From assembly GCA_963693305.1 (NCBI GenBank), contig OY855903.1, positions 28,060,455 to 28,124,454 of the forward strand: 64,000 nt of DNA, in the 5' to 3' direction. Made by a program: the position numbers and the translations under genes. Positions 51,601 through 56,823 of the stretch are shown here, piece by piece; positions within the stretch are counted from its first letter, which is position 1, and each line of letters opens with the position of its first letter. Source of the DNA: Meandrina meandrites (Eukaryota; Cnidaria; Anthozoa; Scleractinia; Meandrinidae). The notes under the pieces are model-generated. The model was given only the letters and a program-made list of their open reading frames with translations. It had not been told where the DNA came from and did no database searches.

Positions 51601-53907
51601 CATAGTGAGTTTTCAGAAGATTCTCCAGATGTGGAACTTGAGTGTCGAACAAGAAGTCCTGACAAATGGATTGCCAATCCCAATCATTGTCTCCTGCCTG
51701 AGATTCACAAATAATTTATCAAAAAATGTGTTGCAGCATTTACTGTGTTTGCTGTGAATCACTTTGGTTTGACACAGTCAGTATAAAAAATATTGAATAA
51801 AAAAATTTATTCCTTCTTGTAAAGGATGTAAGGTTATAATATGACAAAGAAATCATGTTGAGGTCAGCCATACAAGTCATGTGTTTGGAATCTACACTCG
51901 TTTATTTAGCAAATTATGAGTGAAAATTGAGACAATTCCCTGTCATGAAGTGTGAGAATTGAGGTGCTGACAAAATACACATAAAATCACAAGAAAGTGA
52001 CAGAGAAAGCATTTAAGGGTCTTTATCTACAAAATTTAGAGTTAGGTTTGGGGTTAAAAACCCAGGACCCCCTAGAAGCAGCCCTTATAAGCTAGTTGGC
52101 TAGGCCTACAACACTTCAAAGAGCTGGCAGAAGGTGAACTAGAGTAGCATGAAGCATCCAATAAGCTTATGAACCAGCGTCATGGGATAGGCCACTGATA
52201 CCTGATGCTTCAATCGTGGGAACAATTTTTTTCCACATAAATAAATATTCAAACTTGGCTGAAATATACCTAAAAGTAAGTTTACAAGTAATTGCCTATT
52301 GCAATAGTTTCCAATCATCAAATGTAAAGTACACCTGAATTGATTTTTTTCCAGAAGTCATAATAATTTAATAACTACAAATACTCTGCTCTTTTTAGTG
52401 TGAAATGAACTTTGTGTGATTTGAGAGTGTTGAGTTTACTACTGACAGGAATCAAAAAAGTATTTATCTGCAAAGCAAACCCAAACATTTTTAGGCAGGT
52501 AAAACAAAATAAATCTGCACATTATGTCATTTGTAGATATATTCTTGCCACAATACCGTGGCTGTAAGTTGAACAAACTTCATGTACGCAAGACTCATGT
52601 GACTTCTTTCCAAATGCTATTATAATGATAAGGACCTCCCTGGGGTTCTAAATTTAACGTTCTTGATAAATTCAGTTGAACCCCTATTAAGTGTCCACAA
52701 ATTAAGCAGCCAGTTACTAAAGTCCCGAAACTATTGTCAATATAATTCTGTAGATAAAACCCCCTTTATGCAGCCACCTCTATTTAGTGGACCTGGCCAC
52801 CTTTCTGCTGTCCCTGAATGAGTACTCTTGTATTGTTTTTACCCCTATTTAGTGGCCAGTAAGAATGTAGTATACGGTGTCATAAACGTGATGACTTGAT
52901 TTGCCGCGAAAAACAATGACGTCACGTTGACTATATAACATGTTCAAATATCAAATAGTTATGGTTTCTGTAAGTTCGAAGTTACAAGACGAAAGACCAG
53001 AACTGAATCCCATGGACATGAGTACTTGTTACACATATTGGAATATGTACTTGTTATCATATTGGAATATCCTATCGAATTATTACTTGTATTGGATTGA
53101 AAAATGTCATCGAATCATTGTCAAATTAAGGACGGTGCCTACTTTTGTTACTGCGCACATCTTCTGCGCATCATGCAAGGCATCGATCGCACAAGACGCG
53201 CGCGCAAAGGGAATTTGCTCGCTCAAAATGACGAATTTAACTTCGCGACCAAGCGCGTGACTAAAATGCAAGAAAATTTCGGTTACAACGAAATCCAGTT
53301 AATGGACATACTAAACCAGGAACAGTGAAAGAGTAACATATCAGTAAGCCCTAAATGCTTATCGATAAAAATGGCTACCATTTAACAGTCTGAAACACAT
53401 CGCTAATCGCTCAAACGTAATCAGCAAACTGCTAACTACATATGGCGTGGTGCACGCGTGAAATATTTAACTCGCTAGGGAGGGGACAGGAAAAGTGTAA
53501 CTGACCTCAAAAGCGATTCCATACAACTCTTATAACTTTTAAAAACGCGTGGTGACCCATACGTTTTATTTTATAAAATGGAAGTGGTAAGTCTAAAGAA
53601 CACATGATTAATTTTTCGTTCAGTGCAAAAATTGTTTCGGCTGTTTTTCTGGCCTTGCAAGAGAGAGCTGTTAGAGTCAAAAATGGCTCAAGTGCAATCG
53701 TTTTGTCAATAAAAACGTGGTTCACGCAGTTTCAAAGATAGTATTTGTTAGTTATTTTTAATATCGTTATATTTAGTGCTGATGTTGTTTATGAAAAACC
53801 AAATTCAAAGGTAATTTGTAAGGAAATTTTATTTCCTTTTACTTTTTTTGAAAATGCCACATCAACACTTTTTTCAAGATTTCAAACCTAATTATCTCGA
53901 AAATTTA

Positions 53908-53938
<31 letters not shown>

Positions 53939-55444
53939 TAATAGCCCTTGGTAACATCTACTTCCCTTGCATAGTCATCGGCCGGGCAAAAATACCTCGC
54001 TATTAGTAGGCACCATCCTTAAAGAATTATTGGAGAAACTATTTGCCCTCAAACTTATTCATGCAATGTGCATGACATACGGTATTTGGATTTATTTTCA
54101 ACAAGTTCGGACAGTGACAGCTGATCGGGCTTTTAGCCAGGATTTAAAAAGTGGGAGTCCAAAATTTTTATAAGGCCTGACTCTGTCCTCATAGTGGGGC
54201 CTGAGAAGCATGCAAGGTGTTTTTCCGCAGTCATGGGTGCAAAGGTATCTAAAGATTTCCAAAAAACTCTGCACACATTTATTCATATTAATTTTCTCTG
54301 TGGCCGTCCATAGGCCTGGACTCCCACCTGGCTAAAAGCCTGCAGCTAATAAAATCATTCAAATGCATGTTTACTCTCATCTTCATGTGGTTCTGTTATT
54401 CCTTTTCACACTTTTTTGTATTCAGATTATGTAACCTCTTTAAATGGCCTGATGCTGATTTCTAACAAACCTCTATTTAGCAGCTGGTTGCCATTTCCCT
54501 CACAATAGGGGTTCTCCTGTATTAAGTTTCTCAATTTAGTTGTGATATCTTTTTTTTGCCTTATGTTGACAAATTTTTGATAATTAAAAATTTGTAACTG
54601 TCAACTTCTTTTGTCAATTTCAACTCATGATTTTGTGTTGTCTGGAATCCTTTAACAAGGTGAGATTCCTGTCATCATTCTGTTTACAAGCAGGACTTTA
54701 AATGCAATGCTCAACAAGTTTGCTAAGCAGAAAGGTCTCTGAAGTGTCCCTTTGCCAGGACAAAATGCTGCGCCAGACAGGCCACAAACTATGTAAATAT
54801 TTAATTGTAAATAAAATTTATGGAGATTTTTTTCCTTTTTCTGAAATACAAATGTTCTATGACTGACAGTGGGCTGTCACACAAATTTTGAGTGTATAAG
54901 AAACAACTCTTTAGTACCACAACAATGGCACAGGTATGAAACAAAAGATGAATGAAAATTTCAAATCATGTAAAATGAAAATTCGAGTGTTTACACAAAT
55001 TATCAAGCTTAATCTTCTCTCAAGTCACACACAGTCTGGCAAAAGTCAACAACACACCACGTTGCTTACACAAATATAACAAAGCCCTTTTTTGTTTAAC
55101 TTTTCCAGAAGATATTTAAGTCAGTGCCACTCACTTCCAACTGAGACAAAATGAGCAATCAATAATTTGAATTAACCTTGACGAAAACTAACAGTGGCTC
55201 GATAATTTGTTCTTTTGATTTATTAAAATGCTCTTTTTATAAATTGGCACGTGCATCAAAGTAGTAATAACCTTGGCATTCTAATATTTGTTCGAAACCC
55301 ATCCATAACATTAATAATAAAACCTTTTAAGTGAATTGCTCATGTACGTACAAAAAGAGAGCCATGTTCATGCACGCGACCTTCGAATATGCGAAGCTGA
55401 CACGTCGCGAATACCTTCTCTCTGTTCCTTACCTTTGAAGACAT
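11018..55444 (-). CDS. PLEKHG4: Puratrophin-1/PLEKHG4-type RhoGEF, complete 26-exon gene
   Basis: A Dbl-family guanine-nucleotide exchange factor, expected to activate Rho GTPases at membranes and the actin cytoskeleton. The 26 exons sum to 4191 nt (1396 residues plus stop) with every junction in phase. The order is: residues 1-190, an unrecognised N-terminal region; about 210-380, CRAL-TRIO/SEC14-like ([27 protein letters not shown]); about 382-725, spectrin-like helices; 724-798, acidic/Ser linker; about 815-1000, DH ([40 protein letters not shown]); about 1004-1115, PH ending in a conserved Trp helix; 1120-1396, Ser-rich tail. The LPG-NRD junction, NKNKPRSD and [10 protein letters not shown]...[17 protein letters not shown] fit PLEKHG4/Quattro rather than MCF2L or TRIO. 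Intron 3 is 17.3 kb and hosts an opposite-strand transposon gene. Exon 1 is the weakest call. Confidence 0.88.
11291..12117 (-). CDS. PLEKHG4: RhoGEF exon 25 (Ser-rich tail)
   Basis: 827 bp, phase 1 to 0, acceptor TTGACAG and donor GTAAAT. Encodes 275 residues rich in Ser, Lys and Arg, with many RRxS-type sites ([22 protein letters not shown]) that could be basophilic-kinase or 14-3-3 targets. No folded domain is recognised. The opposite-strand 221-codon ORF is its shadow. Confidence 0.85.
12213..12335. mobile_element. MITE with CTCGTCACGCGTTCCT hairpin
   Basis: The ends TAGCCTTTTGCACAGACG and CGTCTGCGAAGGAGGCTA are inverted. Inside, GGGCTCGTCACGCGTTCCT occurs twice and then inverted. The flanks end in the shared CACTC, a possible decayed 9-bp duplication. 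It lies in the intron between exons 24 and 25. Confidence 0.65.
12425..12503 (-). CDS. PLEKHG4: RhoGEF exon 24 (PH C-terminal helix)
   Basis: 79 bp, phase 0 to 1. Encodes [20 protein letters not shown], the PH helix with the invariant Trp. It supplies the 1-nt phase step needed by exon 25. Confidence 0.9.
13234..13332 (-). CDS. PLEKHG4: RhoGEF exon 23 (PH strands 5-7)
   Basis: 99 bp, phase 0 to 0, acceptor TTCATACAG and donor GTCAGC. Encodes [20 protein letters not shown] and [13 protein letters not shown]. Confidence 0.92.
13627..14315 (-). mobile_element. 5'-truncated non-LTR retrotransposon 3' end
   Basis: The reverse ORF 14052-14309 encodes the recognisable C-terminus of CR1/L2-type LINE ORF2 ([39 protein letters not shown]). 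A 3' UTR follows down to a CAACAACAACAACAAGG stretch near 13627. The upstream part of the element is missing. It sits in the RhoGEF intron between exons 22 and 23. Confidence 0.8.
13881..14046. repeat. Three tandem ~55-bp units in the LINE 3' UTR
   Basis: GGAAAAATAGCAGAAATACC followed by AAAATATAGCAATTAGTAG occurs three times in direct tandem, separated by A-runs of different length. Confidence 0.9.
14316..14408. repeat. Tandem GTTTGTTGACAACATTTGTT repeat
   Basis: About two and a half units of AAGAGTTTGTTTGTTGACAA plus CATTTGTTGTC adjoin the 5' truncation point of the LINE. The array ends about 45 bp from RhoGEF exon 22. Confidence 0.85.
14455..14625 (-). CDS. PLEKHG4: RhoGEF exon 22 (PH strands 1-4)
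   Basis: 171 bp, phase 0 to 0. Encodes [37 protein letters not shown] and YYYKNSLK, a clear PH core. Confidence 0.92.
14972..15049 (-). CDS. PLEKHG4: RhoGEF exon 21 (DH end)
   Basis: 78 bp, phase 0 to 0. Encodes [20 protein letters not shown] and SLRGCD, the last DH helix leading to the PH domain. Confidence 0.92.
15126..15176 (-). CDS. PLEKHG4: RhoGEF exon 20 (DH)
   Basis: 51 bp, phase 0 to 0. Encodes [17 protein letters not shown]. Confidence 0.88.
15258..15350 (-). CDS. PLEKHG4: RhoGEF exon 19 (DH CR3)
   Basis: 93 bp, phase 0 to 0. Encodes [20 protein letters not shown], the most conserved DH helix, which contacts the GTPase switch regions (KP.QR...Y.LLL). Confidence 0.95.
15543..15644. 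mobile_element. ~100-bp hairpin MITE
   Basis: ATTCCACGAACGCGCGTTGG then ATATGAGAT is inverted at 15615-15644 (ATCTCATATCC...GCGAGTGGAAT). No protein is encoded. Confidence 0.65.
15992..16081 (-). CDS. PLEKHG4: RhoGEF exon 18 (DH)
   Basis: 90 bp, phase 0 to 0. Encodes [20 protein letters not shown]; the NKNKPRSD motif is characteristic of PLEKHG4-type DH domains. Confidence 0.92.
16325..16394 (-). CDS. PLEKHG4: RhoGEF exon 17 (DH)
   Basis: 70 bp, phase 2 to 0. Encodes [20 protein letters not shown]. Confidence 0.88.
16537..16640 (-). CDS. PLEKHG4: RhoGEF exon 16 (DH)
   Basis: 104 bp, phase 0 to 2. Encodes [20 protein letters not shown] and [14 protein letters not shown] (typical DH 'iF.N...I...H'). 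Confidence 0.9.
17071..17146 (-). CDS. PLEKHG4: RhoGEF exon 15 (DH CR1)
   Basis: 76 bp, phase 2 to 0. The correct acceptor is GATGCTAG, giving [20 protein letters not shown], the first conserved DH helix (E..Y). Nearer AG sites break the frame. Confidence 0.88.
17591..17643 (-). CDS. PLEKHG4: RhoGEF exon 14 (DH start)
   Basis: 53 bp, phase 0 to 2, acceptor GTTTCAG and donor GTAAGT. Encodes [17 protein letters not shown]. Confidence 0.85.
17739..17963 (-). CDS. PLEKHG4: RhoGEF exon 13 (acidic/Ser linker)
   Basis: 225 bp, phase 0 to 0. Encodes a low-complexity linker ([39 protein letters not shown]) joining the spectrin-like region to the DH domain. It is probably disordered and phosphorylatable. 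Confidence 0.85.
18198..18485 (-). CDS. PLEKHG4: RhoGEF exon 12 (spectrin-like)
   Basis: 288 bp, phase 0 to 0. Encodes 96 helical residues ([37 protein letters not shown]). A 223-bp MITE (18541-18763) starts only about 55 bp upstream of its 3' splice site. Confidence 0.88.
18541..18763. mobile_element. 223-bp MITE, TA-flanked
   Basis: GAGAGGTTAAGCATGACGTT at the left end is inverted at the right (AACGTCATACTTAACCTCTC), followed inward by a second inverted motif (GGCAAACGGCAAA/TTTGCCGTTTGCC). TA dinucleotides flank both ends, which would suit Tc1/mariner; AAT is an alternative 3-bp duplication. Confidence 0.75.
18854..18883 (+). ncRNA. Hammerhead-ribozyme-like core
   Basis: CTGATGA is followed by a perfect stem II (GGGAC, loop ACTG, GTCCC) and then GAAAC and GTC, the conserved hammerhead catalytic core order. 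Stems I and III were not resolved. Penelope-like elements and retrozymes commonly carry such motifs, so this is likely a transposon relic in the intron between exons 11 and 12. Confidence 0.55.
19054..19281 (-). CDS. PLEKHG4: RhoGEF exon 11 (spectrin-like)
   Basis: 228 bp, phase 0 to 0. Encodes a charged coiled region ([39 protein letters not shown]). Confidence 0.88.
19326..19643. mobile_element. 318-bp MITE, copy 1 of the CATTCTCG family
   Basis: It aligns end to end with 61827-62145. Inverted repeats of roughly 70-80 bp run inward from the ends (CATTCTCGTCC, AGCCGGCA, CACGAGAAACGAAGGGCTCT). I see no exact target duplication here, unlike copy 2. Confidence 0.8.
19904..20026 (-). CDS. PLEKHG4: RhoGEF exon 10 (spectrin-like)
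   Basis: 123 bp, phase 0 to 0. Encodes [20 protein letters not shown] plus a helical segment; the W in the first helix is typical of spectrin repeats. Confidence 0.88.
20277..20565. repeat. Dispersed repeat with inverted TGCTCAATCGTG motif
   Basis: 20277-20490 resembles 62271-62465 (shared GCATAACCACAGT, GATTATCCTGCTCAATCGTG and ATATCGTCTG). At the right end AACGATTATCCTGCTCAATC recurs inverted near 20537-20562, so the element forms a hairpin. Confidence 0.5.
21042..21428 (-). CDS. PLEKHG4: RhoGEF exon 9 (spectrin-like)
   Basis: 387 bp, phase 0 to 0. Encodes 129 residues of heptad-rich helix ([57 protein letters not shown]), a spectrin-type three-helix unit directly after CRAL-TRIO. Confidence 0.9.
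21429..23485 (-). other. RhoGEF intron 8, nothing recognised
   Basis: 2.06 kb between exons 8 and 9. A+T-rich; no transposon ends, exons or RNA genes were recognised. Confidence 0.5.
23486..23602 (-). CDS. PLEKHG4: RhoGEF exon 8 (end of CRAL-TRIO)
   Basis: 117 bp, phase 0 to 0. Encodes [20 protein letters not shown] and [11 protein letters not shown], the conserved C-terminal CRAL-TRIO motif of Dbl-family GEFs. Confidence 0.9.
24955..25059 (-). CDS. PLEKHG4: RhoGEF exon 7 (CRAL-TRIO)
   Basis: 105 bp, phase 0 to 0. Encodes [20 protein letters not shown] and KVKEQLNFE, the next strand pair of the SEC14-like fold. Confidence 0.88.
26147..26252 (-). CDS. PLEKHG4: RhoGEF exon 6 (CRAL-TRIO)
   Basis: 106 bp, phase 2 to 0, acceptor TTGTTTAG and donor GTTTGT. 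Encodes [20 protein letters not shown], the central SEC14 strand (LG.SV.ID.R). Confidence 0.88.
26253..29490 (-). other. RhoGEF intron 5, left part
   Basis: 3.2 kb with no exon found. A YY1-like CAAGATGGCGGCAT on the reverse strand (27036-27053) could mark an alternative promoter, but no coding exon supports it. CCTCCC-rich and GCGGGTGG-rich patches occur at 28287-28310 and 27740-27785. Confidence 0.4.
29491..30182. mobile_element. Tigger/pogo-like non-autonomous element
   Basis: The termini CAGTCGACTCCCGATAACTC and the exact inverse at the right end are flanked by TA on both sides (29489-29490, 30183-30184). This is the TA-targeted CAGT-ended pattern of pogo/Tigger elements. Sub-terminal copies of GATAACTCGAACC recur in both arms. 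The interior has no transposase ORF but includes a short TGTGAAA array. Confidence 0.85.
30741..30864 (-). CDS. PLEKHG4: RhoGEF exon 5 (CRAL-TRIO)
   Basis: 124 bp, phase 1 to 2, acceptor TGTTTCAG and donor GTGAGT. Encodes [19 protein letters not shown] and [14 protein letters not shown], the first strand and helix of the SEC14-like fold. Confidence 0.88.
30865..33238 (-). other. RhoGEF intron 4 with decayed duplication
   Basis: 2.37 kb. About 31525-31690 and 31800-31985 look like diverged direct copies (TATAGAACTGCATGCAG versus TATAGAACTGCATACAT; GTGAATCGGCA versus GTGAATCAGCG). The ORF at 32799-33173 has no support. Confidence 0.4.
33239..33364 (-). CDS. PLEKHG4: RhoGEF exon 4 (start of CRAL-TRIO)
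   Basis: 126 bp, phase 1 to 1, acceptor AATGTACAG and donor GTATGT. Encodes [20 protein letters not shown], the characteristic lead-in to the PLEKHG4 CRAL-TRIO region. Confidence 0.85.
33690..33995. repeat. Irregular TGTGAAA/TTTCACA array
   Basis: GTGAAA-type heptamers recur at irregular 10-25 bp spacing in both orientations over about 300 bp. The same motif cluster appears inside the Tigger-like element at 29785-29860. Confidence 0.75.
34295..34705 (-). pseudogene. Unidentified ORF relic, 136 codons
   Basis: A reverse-strand ORF whose composition looks protein-like ([40 protein letters not shown]). Just upstream a second frame reads on without a break ([19 protein letters not shown]) before a stop, so the two look like one reading frame broken by a frameshift. 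It is not an exon of the RhoGEF because exon 3 joins exon 4 in phase without it. It is probably a transposon gene remnant; the family is not recognised. Confidence 0.35.
35562..36149 (+). pseudogene. Unidentified two-exon-like coding relic
   Basis: The first segment (35562-35673) reads [20 protein letters not shown]... up to a GTTAGC donor. A polypyrimidine-AG acceptor precedes the second at 35785, which reads [20 protein letters not shown] and [15 protein letters not shown]. The phases do not match across the junction, so it is broken or misjoined. The family is not recognised. Confidence 0.3.
36858..38799 (+). mobile_element. 1.94-kb TTAA-flanked transposon, decayed
   Basis: TTAA at 36854-36857 and 38800-38803 flank inverted ends GGTATCAGCC/GGCTGATACC. 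Inside, a forward reading frame starts [10 protein letters not shown] (37191) and, after one frame change, continues as [20 protein letters not shown] and, after another, [20 protein letters not shown] with a CxxxxC pair. This looks like the N-terminus of a decayed transposase. A reverse ORF (37759-37944) starts with the similar [13 protein letters not shown]. Kolobok-type elements share the TTAA target, but the superfamily is not proven. Confidence 0.7.
38957..39150 (-). repeat. Dispersed repeat, copy 1 ([12 protein letters not shown])
   Basis: It aligns on the opposite strand with 49786-49965 at high similarity. Both keep an open frame ([15 protein letters not shown] then RLxSQGxLPxFLK). 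Its nature, coding relic or non-coding repeat, is unknown. Confidence 0.7.
39400..40415. mobile_element. piggyBac-like non-autonomous element, 1.0 kb
   Basis: TTAA duplications (39396-39399, 40416-40419) flank the inverted ends CCCTTTAACCGGCAA and TTGCCGGTTAAAGGG. TTAA followed by CCC is the hallmark of piggyBac termini. No transposase ORF is present, so any mobility would depend on a transposase supplied from elsewhere. Confidence 0.82.
42069..42240 (+). CDS. Transposase-like gene exon 1
   Basis: 172 bp ending in phase 1 before GTAACT. The ATG follows a three-codon upstream ORF (ATG GCT CGG TGA) in the same frame. Encodes [20 protein letters not shown], a likely coiled-coil start. Confidence 0.6.
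42069..47166 (+). CDS. Zn-finger / DDE-like transposase gene (3 exons, 1 frame break)
   Basis: Probable transposase of the surrounding TTAA element. Three exons join in phase 1 (42069-42240, 42417-42638, 44055 onward) to a 611-codon frame. A second frame (45469-47166, 565 codons) overlaps its end and supplies the catalytic part; a single -1 shift near 45490 would unite them into about 1170 residues. In order: N-terminal Cys/His clusters ([23 protein letters not shown]), a long helical middle, an RNase-H-like core with candidate acidic residues in [15 protein letters not shown] and [14 protein letters not shown], a C2H2 finger, a GWALKK...GEETG region, and a C-terminal helical module ending CTCNK. 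A poly(A) signal lies at 47565-47570. Function is inferred from architecture, not from a recognised named family. Confidence 0.7.
42417..42638 (+). CDS. Transposase-like gene exon 2 (Cys/His cluster)
   Basis: 222 bp, phase 1 to 1, acceptor TAATTTTAG and donor GTAAGT. Encodes [20 protein letters not shown] then CCHPEH, and ends GLHCIIGS. Together with the next exon's CRQC it looks like a zinc-binding module. Confidence 0.7.
44055..45496 (+). CDS. Transposase-like gene exon 3, first frame
   Basis: Acceptor TGCATATTAG; the exon enters in phase 1 so exon 2 joins directly ([15 protein letters not shown]). 479 codons in this frame: a disordered start, a helical middle ([20 protein letters not shown]), and a second Cys/His patch near the end ([20 protein letters not shown]). 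It stops just after QWKAHILK, 28 bp into the next frame. Confidence 0.75.
45469..47166 (+). CDS. Transposase-like gene, second frame (DDE core)
   Basis: 565 codons. Candidate catalytic acids by frame residue: D31/D32 ([10 protein letters not shown]), D116 ([11 protein letters not shown]), and E148 or D154/D157 ([14 protein letters not shown]), within alternating strands as in an RNase-H fold. A C2H2 finger follows (C304, C309, H322, H328), then GWALKK...[10 protein letters not shown]...GEETG...[10 protein letters not shown] (379-457) and a C-terminal helical domain. It is open upstream only to 45454, so it probably depends on the preceding frame for its N-terminus. Confidence 0.78.
   Translation: MESSHFESVNQEEGKKEVLDKLAPTKALLVDDWAMKFLPLHFREKSAEFYGKRGINWHVTAVIRKTPECSLSVEVFVHVFDSCDQDQIAVASITQNTLSTLKKLYPELTGVYIRSDNAGCYHGGYLLTSLPSIGHETGIRVIGYDFSEAQHGKDICDRKTATMKQHARRFVAETKTDILTASDLKKALESNGGVKGCRVSVVEMPRRSSQIDTNVKIKGISQIHNIRYEEGGMRFWKAFDIGKGERMVQDNMPSIEIPKVRVVQAFPEACFSSGTMARSSKHTEEEKASPTDTENVERDALFECPSDGCTSSFGSETELQRHLDVGNHVRRLHRESQFDYIRLRYADMVNEELSKPLFGANYPSESQHSGKGVSNITMGWALKKHKSTRFSTAVKAYLNDKFLIGEETGNKASPTQVAREMRRERDDEGNRLFVGGDCLSSQQITAYFSRLAATKKKHGSLNAAASSEEVEEFLAEQQMQEHEEDISRRKKVVFGNLQLQHPITYKSYNLCKLAADGKLTKKFSIADLKDICDSLDIETEDFKRRKAPYKDALTNVLSSCTCNKK
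47565..47570 (+). terminator. Poly(A) signal AATAAA of the transposase-like gene
   Basis: First AATAAA downstream of the stop, 400 nt away, after a C-rich run and still inside the TTAA element. Confidence 0.45.
48315..48855. other. RhoGEF intron 3 remainder
   Basis: Unique intronic sequence between two elements. It holds a short ACTG microsatellite (about 48773-48795); nothing else is recognised. Confidence 0.5.
48856..49771. mobile_element. Long foldback element, ~0.9 kb
   Basis: Nearly the whole element is one imperfect hairpin. GTATTATTGCGCCCAATTGG is inverted at 49746-49768. Inner matches include CAGTTTGGTATACTCATCTG versus 49510-49540, and TTGTGGTTTAAATTTT...AAACCAGTTTG versus 49258-49306. 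The arms are of unequal length because of an A-rich expansion near 49315-49340. No target duplication was identified. Confidence 0.78.
49786..49965 (+). repeat. Dispersed repeat, copy 2 ([12 protein letters not shown])
   Basis: Opposite-strand counterpart of 38957-39150, with matching open frame and end (GCATTTTGTCCAT). It directly abuts the long foldback element. Confidence 0.7.
50321..50605 (+). mobile_element. tRNA-derived SINE
   Basis: The 5' head has RNA polymerase III A-box-like (TGGCCTAATGG, 50332-50342) and B-box-like (GGTTTGAGCCC, 50375-50385) motifs at tRNA-like spacing. The body contains TTCTTGGGCAAGATACTTTA and CCTGCGATGGACTAGCATCC, typical of animal SINE2-type elements. It lies 70 bp from the RhoGEF exon 3 donor on the opposite strand. 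It is not a functional tRNA gene because no cloverleaf with CCA-side pairing forms. Confidence 0.85.
50675..51050 (-). CDS. PLEKHG4: RhoGEF exon 3
   Basis: 376 bp, phase 0 to 1, acceptor GCCTTTCAG and donor GTGAGT. Encodes about 125 residues ([42 protein letters not shown]) with alternating hydrophobic strands. The domain is not recognised, but the phase-1 end fits exon 4 exactly. Confidence 0.78.
51521..51697 (-). CDS. PLEKHG4: RhoGEF exon 2
   Basis: 177 bp, phase 0 to 0, acceptor AATCTCAG and donor GTAGGT. Encodes 59 residues with [19 protein letters not shown], mostly helical in appearance. I do not recognise the domain. Confidence 0.75.
51698..53129 (-). other. RhoGEF intron 1, left part
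   Basis: 1.4 kb of A+T-rich intron. No exon, repeat or RNA gene is recognised; ORFs are short and featureless. Confidence 0.45.
53130..54018. mobile_element. 889-bp TTAA-flanked non-autonomous element
   Basis: TTAA at 53126-53129 and 54019-54022 flank the inverted ends GGACGGTGCCTACT and AGTAGGCACCATCC. The interior has no transposase. The TTAA+GG ends resemble Kolobok-like termini, without proof. Confidence 0.8.
54019..55432 (-). other. RhoGEF intron 1, right part
   Basis: 1.4 kb without a recognised element or exon. Short repeats of GTGGCCA/CTATTTAGTGG type seen at 52790-52860 recur weakly near 54470-54490. Confidence 0.4.
55433..55444 (-). CDS. PLEKHG4: RhoGEF exon 1 (tentative start)
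   Basis: ATG plus three codons (MSSK) before a GTAAGG donor in phase 0, which fits the phase-0 acceptor of exon 2. A four-codon upstream ORF begins 19 nt earlier. It was chosen because no ATG precedes exon 2 in frame and an ETS/YY1-like promoter motif lies about 125 bp upstream. RNA evidence is lacking. Confidence 0.45.
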
Positions 55445-55559
55445 TGGCTCAATTTTCTCTCATGAATCAAAGCATAACATGAAGAGTTTGGTTGGTAAAT
55501 ATTTCAGGACAATTATGGCTCATTTGTAGCATCCAACCGCTCCTTATTGGCCTAGGGAG

Positions 55560-55595
55560 TTTACAGCACACTTCCGCCATATTGGATTATGCGCA
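55560..55595 (-). promoter_or_regulatory. Candidate RhoGEF promoter (ETS/YY1 motif)
   Basis: On the reverse strand ATATGGCGGAAGTGTGC combines a YY1-like (ATGGCGG) and an ETS (GGAAGTG) site about 125 bp upstream of the proposed ATG. This composite is common at TATA-less metazoan start sites. Support is by motif only. Confidence 0.4.
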
Positions 55596-55599
55596 TGAC

Positions 55600-56161
55600 T
55601 TGTTTTCCGTTCAATCTACCCTCTACACCCTGCAGAAATACAAAGCACCACTTGAGCCACCCAGCCCTAGATCAGTGGTGATCAGTGAAAAGATTTTAGA
55701 AAAGTGTGGAAGTAAACCGCTAACAACTAGAAAATGTAATAATAATAATAACAATTGATTCTCAATACTATTTTTTATATAAAGTTGTTGTGGATGAGAG
55801 TATAAACCATGAAAATAACGTAACCTGTCAACACAAGGCAAATTTTGGAAAACTAAAAAAATAAAACTATATTGATTCAGAAATTAAAAAAACATATTTT
55901 TCCCTGGTCTACACACAATGACGTCATAAAATGTTTTAAAAAAAACAATTGAAGCCATGAGCTGTTACCGCAAAGTTTTGGACATTTTATGGCGTTATTC
56001 AGAAACTCATAAGGAGTTGAAACGTGTATAACGCGCGTTCACAGCGTTCGAACATTCAGTTTTGCCAAGTACCATATTTGGAAACACAAAGAGTTTGTAC
56101 GCGAATGATTTTACACACGTAACGACACACGCAACAAAATTTTCGGTTTTGCGATAAGTCA
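55600..56161. other. Intergenic, ORF without support
   Basis: A forward frame YKAPLEPPSPRSVVISEKIL lies between a possible AG acceptor at 55633-55634 and an (AAT)n run near 55737. It has no family match that I recognise. Otherwise nothing is seen. Confidence 0.35.
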
Positions 56162-56170
56162 CTTGATTTC

Positions 56171-56823
56171 TAGACTACTTGTAGTCGGTCTTTTCTCTAA
56201 GGGTCGGAGGAGCACTTTTATATCGGGAACTGGGCAAACCACCAGGCGGTATGGACGGGAGGGGCTTGGGACGAGACGAGAAAAAACCGACTACGGACTC
56301 TTCTGTAATTTTTGAGGATATGCCCGTCAGCCCAGCAACGGAGAAGGTGATTGGCCAATTTAAATTGTGCGCGTGGAATGGCGTCAAGGATCTCGCGATC
56401 AACTGCTGTTTTATTTGCACGCGCGCTGCCTTAGCTCGTTATAAACTTTGCTTCAAGACATTAAAACAATACCGCTCCATGACAAGACTAATAACAAGAC
56501 GTTAAGAGGCGCTTGGTTTTTGTATTGGATGAATTTTCAAGCTCACAGGAAATTTGTGAAACAAAACACTGCGTTGAAGTGTTGACGCCAGCTCATAAGA
56601 TCCGTAACGCCATTGCGCGCGCGCAACTTTAGATTGCGCACATTGGCCAATCAGCTTCTCCGTTGCTGGGCTGACGGATATCCTCAAAAAATGCATAAGA
56701 GTCCGCAGTCTATTTTTCCTCGCACGCTCCTGTCTCGCGTCAGTCCCCCTCACGCATCTTAAACCCTACTTTACAGCATTCCCTTTCTGAATTTCGAGAT
56801 AAAAACAGACTGCATGCAGTCTA
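56171..56823 (+). mobile_element. Mutator-type MITE copy A, 653 bp
   Basis: The ends TAGACTACTTGTAGTC and (inverted) TAGACTGCATGCAGTC are flanked by the exact 9-mer CTTGATTTC at 56162-56170 and 56824-56832. Long sub-terminal inverted arms (CGTCAGCCCAGCAACGGAG in both) make it a foldback. It is near-identical to copy B at 59659-60304 in the opposite orientation. No transposase is encoded. The 9-bp duplication points to MULE transposition. Confidence 0.88.
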
